From assembly GCA_035353235.1 (NCBI GenBank), contig DAOPZG010000013.1, positions 1 through 33,423 of the forward strand: a stretch of DNA of 33,423 nt, in the 5' to 3' direction. The DNA comes from CAXXOK01 sp035353235. GTDB lineage: Bacteria > Bacillota > Clostridia > Christensenellales > Aristaeellaceae. Below, in pieces: positions 8,130 through 16,605 of this stretch (the stretch's first letter is position 1; the number at the start of each line of letters is the position of its first letter). Under the pieces are notes generated by a model. It was not told where the DNA came from. It did not search any database and worked only from the letters and a program-made list of their open reading frames with translations. The translations under genes were made by a program, and so were the position numbers.

Positions 8130-10013
8130 ATGCTTAGAAAAATCCTGTGCGCGGCGCTGTGCCTGTGTCTGACGCTGGGCAGCAGCTCCGCCTCCGCCTT
8201 GAATTACTCGCAGCATTTCGATAACGACTCGACCTTTGAAACACTGGAAGAAGCCCGGGCCAACGAAGTGGCTTATCTGAACAGCGCGACGGGCAGAACC
8301 TACGTGACCGATCCGGCCATGGATACCTATCCGCAGGGAACGACCTACGTATACCGTTCCGCGAAGATGTACACTTCCTTAAGCGCGGCCAACCGGATGA
8401 ATACCAACATCCTGATTTATACCGACCAGTCCTTTGCCGATAAGGCGGAAGCGCTGGCCTATCTGCAGGGGTTGGGGCTGACCAGCCAGATTGATGAAGC
8501 CAGCGGCAGTGTTGTGCTGGTAACGCCCATCGATAAGGAAAACGGCTTCGGGACTGCCGATCAGTACGCATATTACCAGATGCAGTCCGCCATGTTTAAC
8601 ATCGGCTACAGCCAGAAGGTCGACGACACGACCACCAATTACTATGCCGACAGCGCCTATTACGGCGGCCTGACCTACCGTTACTTAATCGGCGTCGGGG
8701 CCGGCGCGACTTTCCTGAACGACTATATCGCCAGCACCCTGGACTATATTTCCCGCGTGGCGGGGATGCTGCTGGTGAACGGCGGCATGGAAAAAATCCG
8801 TCAGGTTGCCGCCCCCGTACCCGTTTATCTGGTCAACGCCAGCGACGCGATCATCGAGAAGTACAAATCCGCCAACGACGCGGAAGCCTCCGGATACGAA
8901 AACGGGTATCAGTACTACTACAATCAGGCGAAACCCCAGCAAAAGGTTGTAGTCAACCAGACCGCCGAGCTGAACGCGGCACTGATCGACGATGTTTATC
9001 ACAACTTCTTCATCAAAGCGCTTCGCGTTCCCGTGCTCAAAGCCGGGTTATACAGCGCGTCTACCCTGTACAGCGCCTATAACTGGAATCAGGCTCCCTA
9101 TTCGCTGGGGGTGCGCAACGCCATTATCAACGGAAAAACCAAAGACGGCATCAATGTGATTGAGCATCAGGAAGACCGGTTTAAAGACATTGTGACCGAC
9201 AAGGGCGAGTACATCCAGACCTGGTATGAGATGCTGCCCGACGAAATGCTGGACGGCACGGCAAAAGACGGCAGCATCCCGCTGATCCTGATGTGCCACG
9301 GCGGCGGGGACGACCCTGTACAGGCCGCGGATGATCTGGGCTGGCTTACGCTGGCCGGACAAAAACACTTTGCGATCGTCGCGCCGCTGCACACCGCCGC
9401 TTACGACGTTCTGTCCAGCGCCCTGCCCGCGCTGGTGAAATATATGCTGGATACGTATCCGCAGCTGGATCGTTCCCGCGTATACGCCACCGGTTACTCC
9501 ATGGGCGGCGGCGCAACCAACCGCGCACTCTATGGCGACGCCAGCCTGTTCGCGGCGGCGGTTCCCATGTCCGCCACGCCCTACAAACATCTGGACGATC
9601 AGACCGCGCAGTTTGCCAGGGTGGATATTCCCGTGCTGTTTACCACCTGCACTTATGATACCAGCACGCACTTTGATTCCAAAAACGGGATCATCGCGGA
9701 AGACTACCAGATGAACATCAACGATTACCTGAGCTATAACGAAATGCCCACCGTCACCTACGATTTCCAGAAATATCCCATCAGTGGCTTCCAGGCGGAC
9801 ACCTACAAGGCGACCGTGCTTAACGGGGAATACCCGAACTACACCTGGATGTTCCTGAATCAAGCGGGCGTTCCGATGGTGGGGCTGAGCGTGACCGAGT
9901 TCCTGCCGCACGGCCTGTATGAGGGGTATGCGGAACTTGCCTGGAACTTTATGAAACACTATACCCGTAACCCGCAAAGCGGCGCCGTACAGTACAACGC
10001 CTACGCCGACTGA
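8130..10013 (+). CDS. Secreted double alpha/beta-hydrolase esterase paralog D
   Basis: This gene encodes 627 residues, with ATG at 8130 behind GGAAAGGAG. The signal peptide ends SSASA. The catalytic residues are MCHGGGDD (His390), TGYSMGGG (Ser457), Asp510 in TTCTYD and His594 in LPHGLYEGYA. The sequence around the histidine departs from the HALYPEYA of paralogs A-C. The N-terminal elbow is IGVGAGAT with Gly190. Its N-terminal part is closest to the partial leftward copy at 1-862 (shared YRSAKMY/YRSAKTY, YYGGLTYRYLIG and the DQYAYYQ helix), so the six proteins fall into at least two subgroups. It is a predicted active secreted hydrolase with unknown substrate. Confidence 0.85.
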   Translation: MLRKILCAALCLCLTLGSSSASALNYSQHFDNDSTFETLEEARANEVAYLNSATGRTYVTDPAMDTYPQGTTYVYRSAKMYTSLSAANRMNTNILIYTDQSFADKAEALAYLQGLGLTSQIDEASGSVVLVTPIDKENGFGTADQYAYYQMQSAMFNIGYSQKVDDTTTNYYADSAYYGGLTYRYLIGVGAGATFLNDYIASTLDYISRVAGMLLVNGGMEKIRQVAAPVPVYLVNASDAIIEKYKSANDAEASGYENGYQYYYNQAKPQQKVVVNQTAELNAALIDDVYHNFFIKALRVPVLKAGLYSASTLYSAYNWNQAPYSLGVRNAIINGKTKDGINVIEHQEDRFKDIVTDKGEYIQTWYEMLPDEMLDGTAKDGSIPLILMCHGGGDDPVQAADDLGWLTLAGQKHFAIVAPLHTAAYDVLSSALPALVKYMLDTYPQLDRSRVYATGYSMGGGATNRALYGDASLFAAAVPMSATPYKHLDDQTAQFARVDIPVLFTTCTYDTSTHFDSKNGIIAEDYQMNINDYLSYNEMPTVTYDFQKYPISGFQADTYKATVLNGEYPNYTWMFLNQAGVPMVGLSVTEFLPHGLYEGYAELAWNFMKHYTRNPQSGAVQYNAYAD

Positions 10014-10024
10014 TCTCTGCCCCG

Positions 10025-10054
10025 GCGGGAAGCGCGCCCATGCGTGCTTCCCGC
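10025..10054 (+). other. Intergenic hairpin between paralogs D and E
   Basis: GCGGGAAGC (10025-10033) pairs with GCTTCCCGC (10046-10054) across a 12-nt loop, 11 bp after the stop of paralog D. There is no T-run. It is the third independent hairpin placed just behind an esterase stop codon in this array. Confidence 0.6.
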
Positions 10055-10120
10055 ACCTTCTGCGCTGCTCCGGCAACCGCCGGTAACATAAGGACCCCAT
10101 TGGGAAAGGAAGAATACTCC

Positions 10121-12001
10121 ATGATGAAAAAGCGGCTCAGTCTGGCGCTCGTATTCACTCTGCTGTTCACCTTCACGCTCGTTCCGGGCGCGTTCGCGCT
10201 GAACTACTCCAGCCGGCAGGGGAACGAAGCAACTTTCGAAACTTTGCAGGAAACCCGCCTTACCAGCCCCACCGCGGCGCTGGCGCTGGAAACGGACAAA
10301 ACCAAGACCTATGTATCCAACCCCGCGCTGGACGGGTATCCCGAAAACACCACGTTCGTTTACCGTTCCGCAGACCTCTACGGCAGCTTCCGCGCGGCGG
10401 CAAGGATGAACACCAATCTGGTCGTGTTCTCGGACCAGACCTTTGCCGATAAGGACGCGGCGCTTGCCTATCTGAAGGGTCTCGGTCTGGTGGATATGAT
10501 TGAGGAAGCCAAGGGGAGCATCGTGCTCGTGACCCCCGCGGACCCCAAAGCGGGCTTCGGCACGGCCGATCAGAGCGCCTTCCAGACCCTGCAAACCGTG
10601 ATGCTTGCCCAGAAAGCGTCGGTAAAAACCGGCGACGCAACCACCTGCTATTCCGACGCGGAGTACTTCGGCGGTTACGGATACGAGTACTACATCGGTA
10701 TCAACGGCGGCGCTACCTTCCTGAACAACTTCGTCGCCCCCGTGACCGCCAGCGTCGGCCGGGTCGCGGGCATGCTGCTGATCAACGGTGATATGCAGTG
10801 CTACCGCAGCGTAGCTACCAGCGTGCCAGTCTATCTGGTGAACGCGAAAGAAGACGTTGTGGCAAAATACCGGCAAGCCAACGGCACCGACGCGTCCACC
10901 TTCACGGGCGACGTCGTAACCTACTACAATCAGGCGCTTCCGCTTCGCAAAGTGGTTGTCGCGCAGGACGACATGCCCGACGCGGCCAAATACATTAAAG
11001 ACGCTTATTACAACCTGTTTATCAAAGCCATGCGCTGCAGCGCCACAGGGGGAACCCTCCCGTTCTCGCTGTGCGAGCGCGACGCGATTTTGAACGGGGA
11101 AACGCCGGATGGCGTGAACGTCACCTTCCACTCCGAGGATCGCTTCAGCGACGTAAAGACCCAGGACGGCGAATACCTGCAATCCTGGTATGAGATCCTT
11201 CCGGACGAAGTGCTGAACAACACCGCTCCCGCGGGCAGCGTGCCGCTGATTCTGGCGTTGCACGGCATGGGCGACGATCCCCTGATGTTCGCGGATGAAA
11301 ACGGGTATATCAAACTGGCGGGCGACAAGCGCGTCGCCGTGGTATCCCCCCAGCATCAGGAAGTGTTCTGGACGATGAAGGACGGTCAATTCGTGGAAGG
11401 CATCGAGTGCGAAATCATGCCCAAGTTTGTACGCTCCCTGCTGGAAACCTATCCCGCGCTGGACGCGTCCCGCGTGTACGTAACCGGTTATTCCATGGGC
11501 GGCTTCGCCACGATGAAGACCATCCACGGCGACCCCGCGCTGTTCGCCGCTGCCGTACCCATGTCCGGTATGGGCTATACGCCGACCGACGAGCAGGCCG
11601 CGCAGTTTGACAAGGTGGACCTGCCCATTCTGTTCACCACCTCCACACGCGACCTGAGCGTTGTGTTCGACGAGGCGGCAGGGCATATCGGCACCAGCCA
11701 CCAGACGCAGATTCAGCTGTTCCTGAAATACAACGGCATGAACAACTTCACGGCGTATGATTTCGACCAATATCCGATGGCGGGTTTCAAAGCCGACAGC
11801 GGCCTGACCGTTACGCTCAACGGCGAGTTTGTGAACCACCGCTGGTTCCTCAACAACGCTGACGGCGTGCCGATGGTGGGTCTTGGGATTACCGAGGGCT
11901 TCGTACATTCCCTCTATCCCGAATTCGCGAAAATCATGTGGGACTTTGCCAGCCATTATTCCCGCAACACCGAAACCGGCGCGGTGGTATATCATCCGTA
12001 A
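10121..12001 (+). CDS. Secreted double alpha/beta-hydrolase esterase paralog E
   Basis: This gene encodes 626 residues. I place the start at ATG 10121: GGGAAAGGAAG lies just before it and the signal peptide (MMKKRLSLALVF..., ending GAFA) begins there. An in-frame ATG at 10040 lies inside the upstream hairpin and would bury the signal peptide. The catalytic set is ALHGMGDD (His381), TGYSMGGF (Ser458), Asp511 in TTSTRD and His596 in VHSLYPEFA. The N-terminal elbow has Asn195 (IGINGGAT). Compared with the others, the linker between domains is shortened: KAMRCSATGGTLPFSLCERD replaces a longer segment with a GLYSA...Y..APYSLC pattern. It is last of the array and is followed by a strong terminator. 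It is a predicted secreted esterase, substrate unknown. Confidence 0.85.
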   Translation: MMKKRLSLALVFTLLFTFTLVPGAFALNYSSRQGNEATFETLQETRLTSPTAALALETDKTKTYVSNPALDGYPENTTFVYRSADLYGSFRAAARMNTNLVVFSDQTFADKDAALAYLKGLGLVDMIEEAKGSIVLVTPADPKAGFGTADQSAFQTLQTVMLAQKASVKTGDATTCYSDAEYFGGYGYEYYIGINGGATFLNNFVAPVTASVGRVAGMLLINGDMQCYRSVATSVPVYLVNAKEDVVAKYRQANGTDASTFTGDVVTYYNQALPLRKVVVAQDDMPDAAKYIKDAYYNLFIKAMRCSATGGTLPFSLCERDAILNGETPDGVNVTFHSEDRFSDVKTQDGEYLQSWYEILPDEVLNNTAPAGSVPLILALHGMGDDPLMFADENGYIKLAGDKRVAVVSPQHQEVFWTMKDGQFVEGIECEIMPKFVRSLLETYPALDASRVYVTGYSMGGFATMKTIHGDPALFAAAVPMSGMGYTPTDEQAAQFDKVDLPILFTTSTRDLSVVFDEAAGHIGTSHQTQIQLFLKYNGMNNFTAYDFDQYPMAGFKADSGLTVTLNGEFVNHRWFLNNADGVPMVGLGITEGFVHSLYPEFAKIMWDFASHYSRNTETGAVVYHP

Positions 12002-12014
12002 CCAAACTCACGAA

Positions 12015-12045
12015 AAGCGCCGACGGCTCTCAGCCGTCGGCGCTT
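12015..12045. terminator. Bidirectional intrinsic terminator
   Basis: AAGCGCCGACGGCT (12015-12028) pairs perfectly with its complement at 12032-12045 around the loop CTC. On the minus strand the hairpin is followed by TTTTCG, so it suits the end of the oxidoreductase gene. On the plus strand it ends the esterase array, with a poor T-run. Confidence 0.85.
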
Positions 12046-12153
12046 CTTGCGCGCACTCTGTCGATGAAAACATCGGCAGAGAAAAGGTTCCCGCGTCAAA
12101 CATGTTCGTTTCAATCGCTATTTCAGGCGAATACTTTCTGCCAGTCGTGCGTT

Positions 12154-13149
12154 TCACAGCCCCTCATTGGGATAAACAAGGCCCCACTGGGCGCGCAGCG
12201 CGTCCATCTGGCGCATGATGCGAACGGTTTCGGCATGAGGCATGGCTTCGCATTCCGTTTGGCCACGCTCAATCGCGTCCACCGCCGCCTGCGCCTCGTA
12301 CTCAAACCCGGTAATCTGCGGGGGAACGGTGTAGGTACGAACCGCGTCGGGTTTGTTGTGCTGAGTCACTACAATTTCCATGGGGTTGTTGATGTTATCC
12401 ACAGTCAGCGTGCCGGTCGTGCCGTACACCACCCCGCGCCGGTCGCCCGTGCATGTGAAGGCGGCGCAAAGGATGGCCATTTTGCCGTCGCGGTACGTAA
12501 GCGTAATGGAATCCTGAGCGTCCACGCCGGTTTCAAACTTCTGCGATACGCTGTGCATCTCCGCTATGTCATCGCCAAACACCATGGAAGCAAAATTGAG
12601 CGCGTATACGCCCAAATCCAGCAGCGCGCCGCCCGCCAGCTCCGGTTTCAGCATCCGTTCCACCTGCTCCAGCGGATAAGCCAGGTTGGCGGTCAGCACC
12701 CGGGGCGTGCCGATGGCGCCTGAGGCAATCAGCTCGTCAATGATCTTCCGGGAAGGCAGGTAGCGCGTCCAGATCGCTTCCGCCACGTACAGCCCCTTTT
12801 CACGCGCCATTGTCGTAATGGCCTCGGCCTGCGACGCATTCACGGTAAACGCCTTTTCGCAGAGCACATTTTTACCGTGTGCCAGGCAAAGCCGCATATG
12901 CTCGTAGTGGTGCGAATGCGGTGTGGCGACGTACACCAGCTTCACGTCCGGGTCGGCCAGCATCTCCTCATAAGAGCCGTATGCTTTTTGAAAACCGTAG
13001 TCGCGGGCAAACTGCTGCGCGCGCGCTTCGTCGCGGGCGGCCACCGCGTAAGGGGTAAGGCTGTGGTTGCCCGCCGCAACCATACCGTTGATCGTACGGG
13101 CCATTTTCACCGCAATGTTGCCCGCCCCCAGAATGGCGATATTCACCAT
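12154..13149 (-). CDS. Gfo/Idh/MocA family NAD(P)-dependent oxidoreductase
   Basis: This gene encodes 331 residues. The start is ATG 13149, because AAAGGAG precedes it and the Rossmann strand MVNIAILGAGNIA begins at once; the frame is open further upstream but passes through the promoter. GxGxxA lies at residues 8-13, VATPHSHH around 74-81, and the family EKP-type motif is EKA at 98-100, where Lys99 is the usual catalytic or substrate-binding lysine. The C-terminal part, with GGALLDLGVYAL and the barrel strands, fits the GFO_IDH_MocA_C domain. The family oxidises or reduces sugars, polyols or dihydrodiols. The substrate cannot be assigned. It is a single gene, convergent with the esterase array and divergent from the GGDEF gene. 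Confidence 0.9.
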   Translation of the reverse strand: MVNIAILGAGNIAVKMARTINGMVAAGNHSLTPYAVAARDEARAQQFARDYGFQKAYGSYEEMLADPDVKLVYVATPHSHHYEHMRLCLAHGKNVLCEKAFTVNASQAEAITTMAREKGLYVAEAIWTRYLPSRKIIDELIASGAIGTPRVLTANLAYPLEQVERMLKPELAGGALLDLGVYALNFASMVFGDDIAEMHSVSQKFETGVDAQDSITLTYRDGKMAILCAAFTCTGDRRGVVYGTTGTLTVDNINNPMEIVVTQHNKPDAVRTYTVPPQITGFEYEAQAAVDAIERGQTECEAMPHAETVRIMRQMDALRAQWGLVYPNEGL

Positions 13150-13210
13150 TGTTCGCACTCCTTTTTCACCGGTTGTTTTCAGAAATTTTCTTCTCTGATC
13201 CGTTGGAACT

Positions 13211-13239
13211 ATCCTACCCAATTCAAGAGAATTTCGCAA
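13211..13239 (-). promoter_or_regulatory. Likely promoter of the Gfo/Idh/MocA gene
   Basis: On the minus strand TTGCGA (13239-13234) and TAGGAT (13216-13211) are 17 bp apart, about 60 bp before the ATG at 13149. Each hexamer matches the sigma-A consensus in four positions. Confidence 0.5.
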
Positions 13240-13293
13240 TGGGTTTTCTGGATTTTTCCGGAAAAGCGCATTGCCTGCCACACCGTGGAGAAG

Positions 13294-13322
13294 TTGACGG
13301 AACCGCGTGAAAATGTTAATAT
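13294..13322 (+). promoter_or_regulatory. Promoter of the GGDEF gene
   Basis: TTGACG (13294-13299), a 17-bp spacer and TAATAT (13317-13322) preceded by TGT form an extended -10 promoter. The predicted start is near 13329. It overlaps an in-frame ATG at 13321, which argues that translation begins at 13393 instead. Confidence 0.6.
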
Positions 13323-13392
13323 GTGGAACGATACTCCGGGGCAGCCGGGGAACAACCGCCGCCGCCTGCCTAACGACCGAGGACATGAAACG

Positions 13393-14625
13393 ATGAAAGA
13401 ACCGCTGTACGGACAGCCCGCCATCGCCCCGGAAGACCGGGACCGGCTTATCAGGAAAAAAGGGATTGATAACCTTCGCCGCGGCGGATTGCTGGCAAAA
13501 GTAATCATCGGGTTTGAGTTGCTGTTGATGGCCGCCGACGTGTTGACGGCGCTGCTGCGGGTTGATAACCGCTTTCAGTTTGGCGGCTATTTTTTCATGT
13601 ACGCGCTGTTAACGGCGCTTAACATCGGCTTTTTGCTGGGCGCAAACGCGCTGAATAAATCCGGCAGCCTTACCCCCCGCCGCCTGAAACAATTGAACCG
13701 AGGCATCCTCGTTTACCTGACCCTGACCATGACCTGGGGAAGCGTGATGGCGCTGATGGATCAGAAACTATATGGCCAGCTGACGGCTTTTATGGTACCG
13801 CTGATGATCTCCTCCATCCTCTTTATTCTGGAGGACCGTGAGCGCTGGATTCCCTTTGGTGTTTCGGTGCTTACGCTGGCCGTTGGGTTACCGTTCTTTC
13901 AGCCCTCTCAGGACATCCTGATCGGAGATTTTGTCAATCTGGCGATTTTTGTAATCACCGCGTGGGTCGCTTCCCGGGTTGTTTACCATCATTACCTTCG
14001 GGATTTCAGCGTTACCCTGCTGCTGGAAGCCTCCAACGCGCAGTTGGAACACGAGATTGACGAGAATCAGGAAATGAACCGCCAGTTAGTGCTTGCCAAC
14101 CGGCAGCTGAAAAACATGGCGCTTCTGGACGAGCTGACCGGCGCGCCAAACCGCCGCGCCTTCCGTAATTACATCGATATCGCCTTTGACGCCTGCGGGG
14201 ACGCGCCTCAGGCGCTGGCCGTACTGCTGATCGATATTGACCACTTTAAACAGTATAACGACCATTGCGGCCACGATGTGGGCGACCGGGTGCTTGTAAA
14301 GGTCGCCGGTCTGATCGACACGCTGCCCAAGGGCACCGACCGATTCTTCTGCCGCTGGGGCGGAGACGAATTTGTGATTCTCCAGATGAACGCCTCACAG
14401 GAGAAAACGCATGCGCTGGCGGAATCCATTCGTTGCAGCGTGAGGGAAACACAGCTACCCAGCGAGCTGTCGGAAGTGGATCATTATGTGTCCGTCAGCA
14501 TCGGCGTCGGCGTTGTAAAGGCTGCTGTTAAGAAAGACGTAAGCCGGGTACTGCGGCTGGCCGACGAAGCGCTGATCCGCGCCAAGAACGACGGGCGTGA
14601 CCGCATCGAATGCGTCGTGCAGTAA
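13393..14625 (+). CDS. Membrane-bound diguanylate cyclase (GGDEF domain)
   Basis: This gene encodes 410 residues; ATG 13393 was chosen because upstream in-frame starts overlap the promoter. About six membrane segments lie in residues 35-195 (for example 35-56, 66-86, 103-121, 130-147, 153-169, 180-198), with no recognisable periplasmic sensor domain. A short coiled-coil linker (about 208-240) leads into a GGDEF domain: LDELTGAPNRR at 245-255, LLIDIDHFKQYND at 278-290, RWGGDEF at 321-327 and SIGVG near the end. An intact GGDEF motif suggests c-di-GMP synthesis from two GTP. The inhibitory RxxD site five residues before the motif is missing (GTDR instead), so product inhibition may be absent. 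No EAL or PilZ gene is nearby. The membrane part may be the sensor. Confidence 0.9.
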   Translation: MKEPLYGQPAIAPEDRDRLIRKKGIDNLRRGGLLAKVIIGFELLLMAADVLTALLRVDNRFQFGGYFFMYALLTALNIGFLLGANALNKSGSLTPRRLKQLNRGILVYLTLTMTWGSVMALMDQKLYGQLTAFMVPLMISSILFILEDRERWIPFGVSVLTLAVGLPFFQPSQDILIGDFVNLAIFVITAWVASRVVYHHYLRDFSVTLLLEASNAQLEHEIDENQEMNRQLVLANRQLKNMALLDELTGAPNRRAFRNYIDIAFDACGDAPQALAVLLIDIDHFKQYNDHCGHDVGDRVLVKVAGLIDTLPKGTDRFFCRWGGDEFVILQMNASQEKTHALAESIRCSVRETQLPSELSEVDHYVSVSIGVGVVKAAVKKDVSRVLRLADEALIRAKNDGRDRIECVVQ

Positions 14626-14681
14626 CACCAGCCCAGGGAAACAGATTGATCTGCCAACAGCAATTTTCCAAACCCCTGTAC

Positions 14682-14736
14682 GCCCCGCTATCTGTATCCC
14701 CGCCACCCCGGACGGCAAATGCTGAACGTCACGCAT
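14682..14736 (+). repeat. 55-bp sequence duplicated across the gap, left copy
   Basis: The 55 bases immediately before the N run are identical to the 55 bases immediately after it (14837-14891). They begin with GCCCCGCTATCTG and end with GAACGTCACGCAT. This is most simply an unmerged contig overlap and not a biological direct repeat. Confidence 0.9.
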
Positions 14737-14836
14737 NNNNNNNNNNNNNNNNNNNNNNNNNNNNNNNNNNNNNNNNNNNNNNNNNNNNNNNNNNNNNNNN
14801 NNNNNNNNNNNNNNNNNNNNNNNNNNNNNNNNNNNN
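14737..14836. other. Scaffold gap of exactly 100 N
   Basis: Exactly 100 unknown bases lie between two copies of the same 55-bp sequence. The round length is a scaffolder placeholder and not a measured distance. The gap falls between the GGDEF gene and the terminator of the MFS gene, so no recognised gene is broken by it. Confidence 0.95.
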
Positions 14837-14891
14837 GCCCCGCTATCTGTATCCCCGCCACCCCGGACGGCAAATGCTGAACGTCACGCAT
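14837..14891 (+). repeat. 55-bp sequence duplicated across the gap, right copy
   Basis: This is the exact copy of 14682-14736, directly after the N run. The sequence from here to the next terminator (14892-14949) holds no gene. Confidence 0.9.
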
Positions 14892-14949
14892 TCTCCCAGC
14901 GCACTCCGGTACTTATTTTGTTGTATCTCACCGTAATGGGCAGGCAAAC

Positions 14950-14981
14950 AACGGGGCTGTCGCGTATGCGACAGCCCCGTT
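14950..14981. terminator. Intrinsic terminator of the MFS gene
   Basis: AACGGGGCTGTCGC (14950-14963) pairs perfectly with 14968-14981 around the loop GTAT. On the minus strand, TTGTTTG follows the stem, 15 bp after the MFS stop codon. On the plus strand it is followed by GCGATTTTA and could also end the GGDEF transcript. Confidence 0.85.
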
Positions 14982-14995
14982 GCGATTTTAACCCG

Positions 14996-16318
14996 TTATT
15001 TATGGATTGTTTCTTCGGCCTCCAGCCGCCAGATGGCGGGATCGGCGCGAAACGGCAGGCACGACAGCGCCCCGAACACGCCCAGCGCAAAGAACAGGAA
15101 CGCCGCGCCGGAGCCTTTGCCCGCGCCGAAGACCATCACCAGAAGGCTTTGCGCCCCCTGCGAAGCCATCAGCGGTTCAAACACGCGGTCCACCAGCACG
15201 CCGCCCAGCAGATACCCCACCGGAATGGTGAAAAACTGGAAGGTATTGCGCGCCGCGTACACACGCCCCTGCATCTCCGTGGGGATGTGCAGCCGCAGCA
15301 GCGCGTCCAGGTTGGCGCCCATCATGGGGATCACGATCCAACCCAGCACCACGCCCGCGCACCAGACCGGCACGCTGCGCCCGAACGCGAGGAAAAAGTT
15401 TTCCGTACTCATGGAAAACAGCAACGTATTCAGTATGGTACGTACCCGGCTTTTCGGCGCGGGCAGCAGCGTAACCAGCACGCTCCCCAGCAGGGTCGTT
15501 AAGCCGGTTGCGGTGTTGACCACGCCCAGCGCGATTTCACCCCCGCCTACACGGGACAGGAGCATCGCGGGCAGCGCCGCGTTGTACATGGAGGCGGTCA
15601 GGTTGATGACCGCCAGAAAGAGGATCAGGTGAAAGATGCCGGGGTTGCTCTTTAAAAAGGTCAGCCCGGCTTTGGCGGAGCGAAGCGCCGTTTCCCGCGG
15701 TTTTCCCGGTTCTTCCTCAGGCCTGGGGATACGGATCCAGCACGCCAGCGCGAGAAAGGCGACCCCGAAGGTGAAAAGATCAAACCACAGCACGGCGCGC
15801 AGCCCGGCCAGCGCCAGCACCGCCGTTGCCAACGCGGGGGTAAGCATGGTGACCAGCGAATTGGAGAAGTACCGCATCCCGGCAATCCGCTGATAATATC
15901 GGCGCGGGGTCAGCAAACTGGTCGCCACGTCGGAGGCGGGCTGCTGCACGGTATTCATCAGGCCGTTCAGGGCATTGATCACGTACAGGTGGGACAGTTT
16001 CAACTGCCCCGCGCTCAACAGCCACAGCACCGCGACCGTCGTGAGCGCCGCGAAACTGTCGCTTACCAGCATGGTGATTTTTTTGTCCCACCGGTCGCAC
16101 AGGGTACCCGCGAAAATGCTGAACACCACATACGGCGCGTAAGAACATACCGCCAGCAGCGCGGTACTGAGTGCCGAACCCTGCTGTTCGTAGCTCCAGA
16201 CAATCAAAGCGAAACCCGTCATGGCGCTGCCCAGCGAGGACAGCGACTGGGTACTCCAGAGGATCAGAAACGCGCGCAGTTCCTTCAGCGCGTCTTTAAC
16301 GGAAAAAATATGAAACAT
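14996..16318 (-). CDS. MFS efflux transporter
   Basis: This gene encodes 440 residues. The start at ATG 16318 follows GAAAGGAAAG at a usable spacing and puts a short amphipathic N-terminus (MFHIFSVKDALKELRAF) before the first membrane segment; an in-frame ATG at 16384 has no such site. It has about twelve hydrophobic segments. A DRWDKK motif between segments 2 and 3 (TLCDRWDKKITML) corresponds to the MFS loop motif, and the sequence resembles the MFS_3 / macrolide-efflux (Mef) and EntS-like group. A likely role is proton-driven export of a drug or small metabolite; the substrate is unknown. It is a single leftward gene with its own terminator. It has a leader region of about 230 bp with no clear promoter. 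Confidence 0.85.
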   Translation of the reverse strand: MFHIFSVKDALKELRAFLILWSTQSLSSLGSAMTGFALIVWSYEQQGSALSTALLAVCSYAPYVVFSIFAGTLCDRWDKKITMLVSDSFAALTTVAVLWLLSAGQLKLSHLYVINALNGLMNTVQQPASDVATSLLTPRRYYQRIAGMRYFSNSLVTMLTPALATAVLALAGLRAVLWFDLFTFGVAFLALACWIRIPRPEEEPGKPRETALRSAKAGLTFLKSNPGIFHLILFLAVINLTASMYNAALPAMLLSRVGGGEIALGVVNTATGLTTLLGSVLVTLLPAPKSRVRTILNTLLFSMSTENFFLAFGRSVPVWCAGVVLGWIVIPMMGANLDALLRLHIPTEMQGRVYAARNTFQFFTIPVGYLLGGVLVDRVFEPLMASQGAQSLLVMVFGAGKGSGAAFLFFALGVFGALSCLPFRADPAIWRLEAEETIHK

Positions 16319-16546
16319 CGGCTTTGCTTTCCTTTCAGGTTTTGGTGTCACAAAACGGGAAAGCGCAAAGCCCGATGGGGACATTCAGGCAGGTGTATCG
16401 GTTGGCTCCGTGCAGGCTCGTCCCTTATCAGGCCTTGCGCGGAGCGGAAGCAATGCAGAGAATCACAGAGGATCATCCTTTGCAAAAATTGATCAGGAGT
16501 ATGAAACGTAATGATCCTATCACAGAATCTGGCAAGGTTCAACGGT

Positions 16547-16582
16547 AAAAAAACGCCCGCGCCCCGTTTCCGGGGCGCGGGC
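16547..16582 (-). terminator. Intrinsic terminator of the MarR/ABC operon
   Basis: GCCCGCGCCCCG (16555-16566) and CGGGGCGCGGGC (16571-16582) form a perfect 12-bp stem with loop TTTC. On the minus strand it is followed by CGTTTTTTT (A-run 16547-16553). It lies 24 bp beyond the stop of the last ABC gene. The rest of 16319-16546 shows no gene. Confidence 0.92.
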
Positions 16583-16605
16583 AGTATGTTTTCGGTTGAT
16601 CGGGG

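Noticed and set aside
12877..13392. N-terminal extension of the GGDEF frame back into the oxidoreductase gene
   Set aside because: The extension is antisense to the Gfo/Idh/MocA gene and then crosses the promoter at 13294-13322. ATG 13393 gives the normal membrane start.
14682..14891. Biological direct repeat or target-site duplication around an inserted element
   Set aside because: The copies touch a round 100-N placeholder on both sides, which fits an unmerged contig overlap better. 55 bp is also far too long for a target-site duplication.
16348..16542. 64-codon leftward frame in the leader of the MFS gene, possibly a regulatory leader peptide
   Set aside because: There is no clear ribosome binding site, the frame overlaps the probable leader awkwardly, and no alternative hairpins typical of attenuation were seen.
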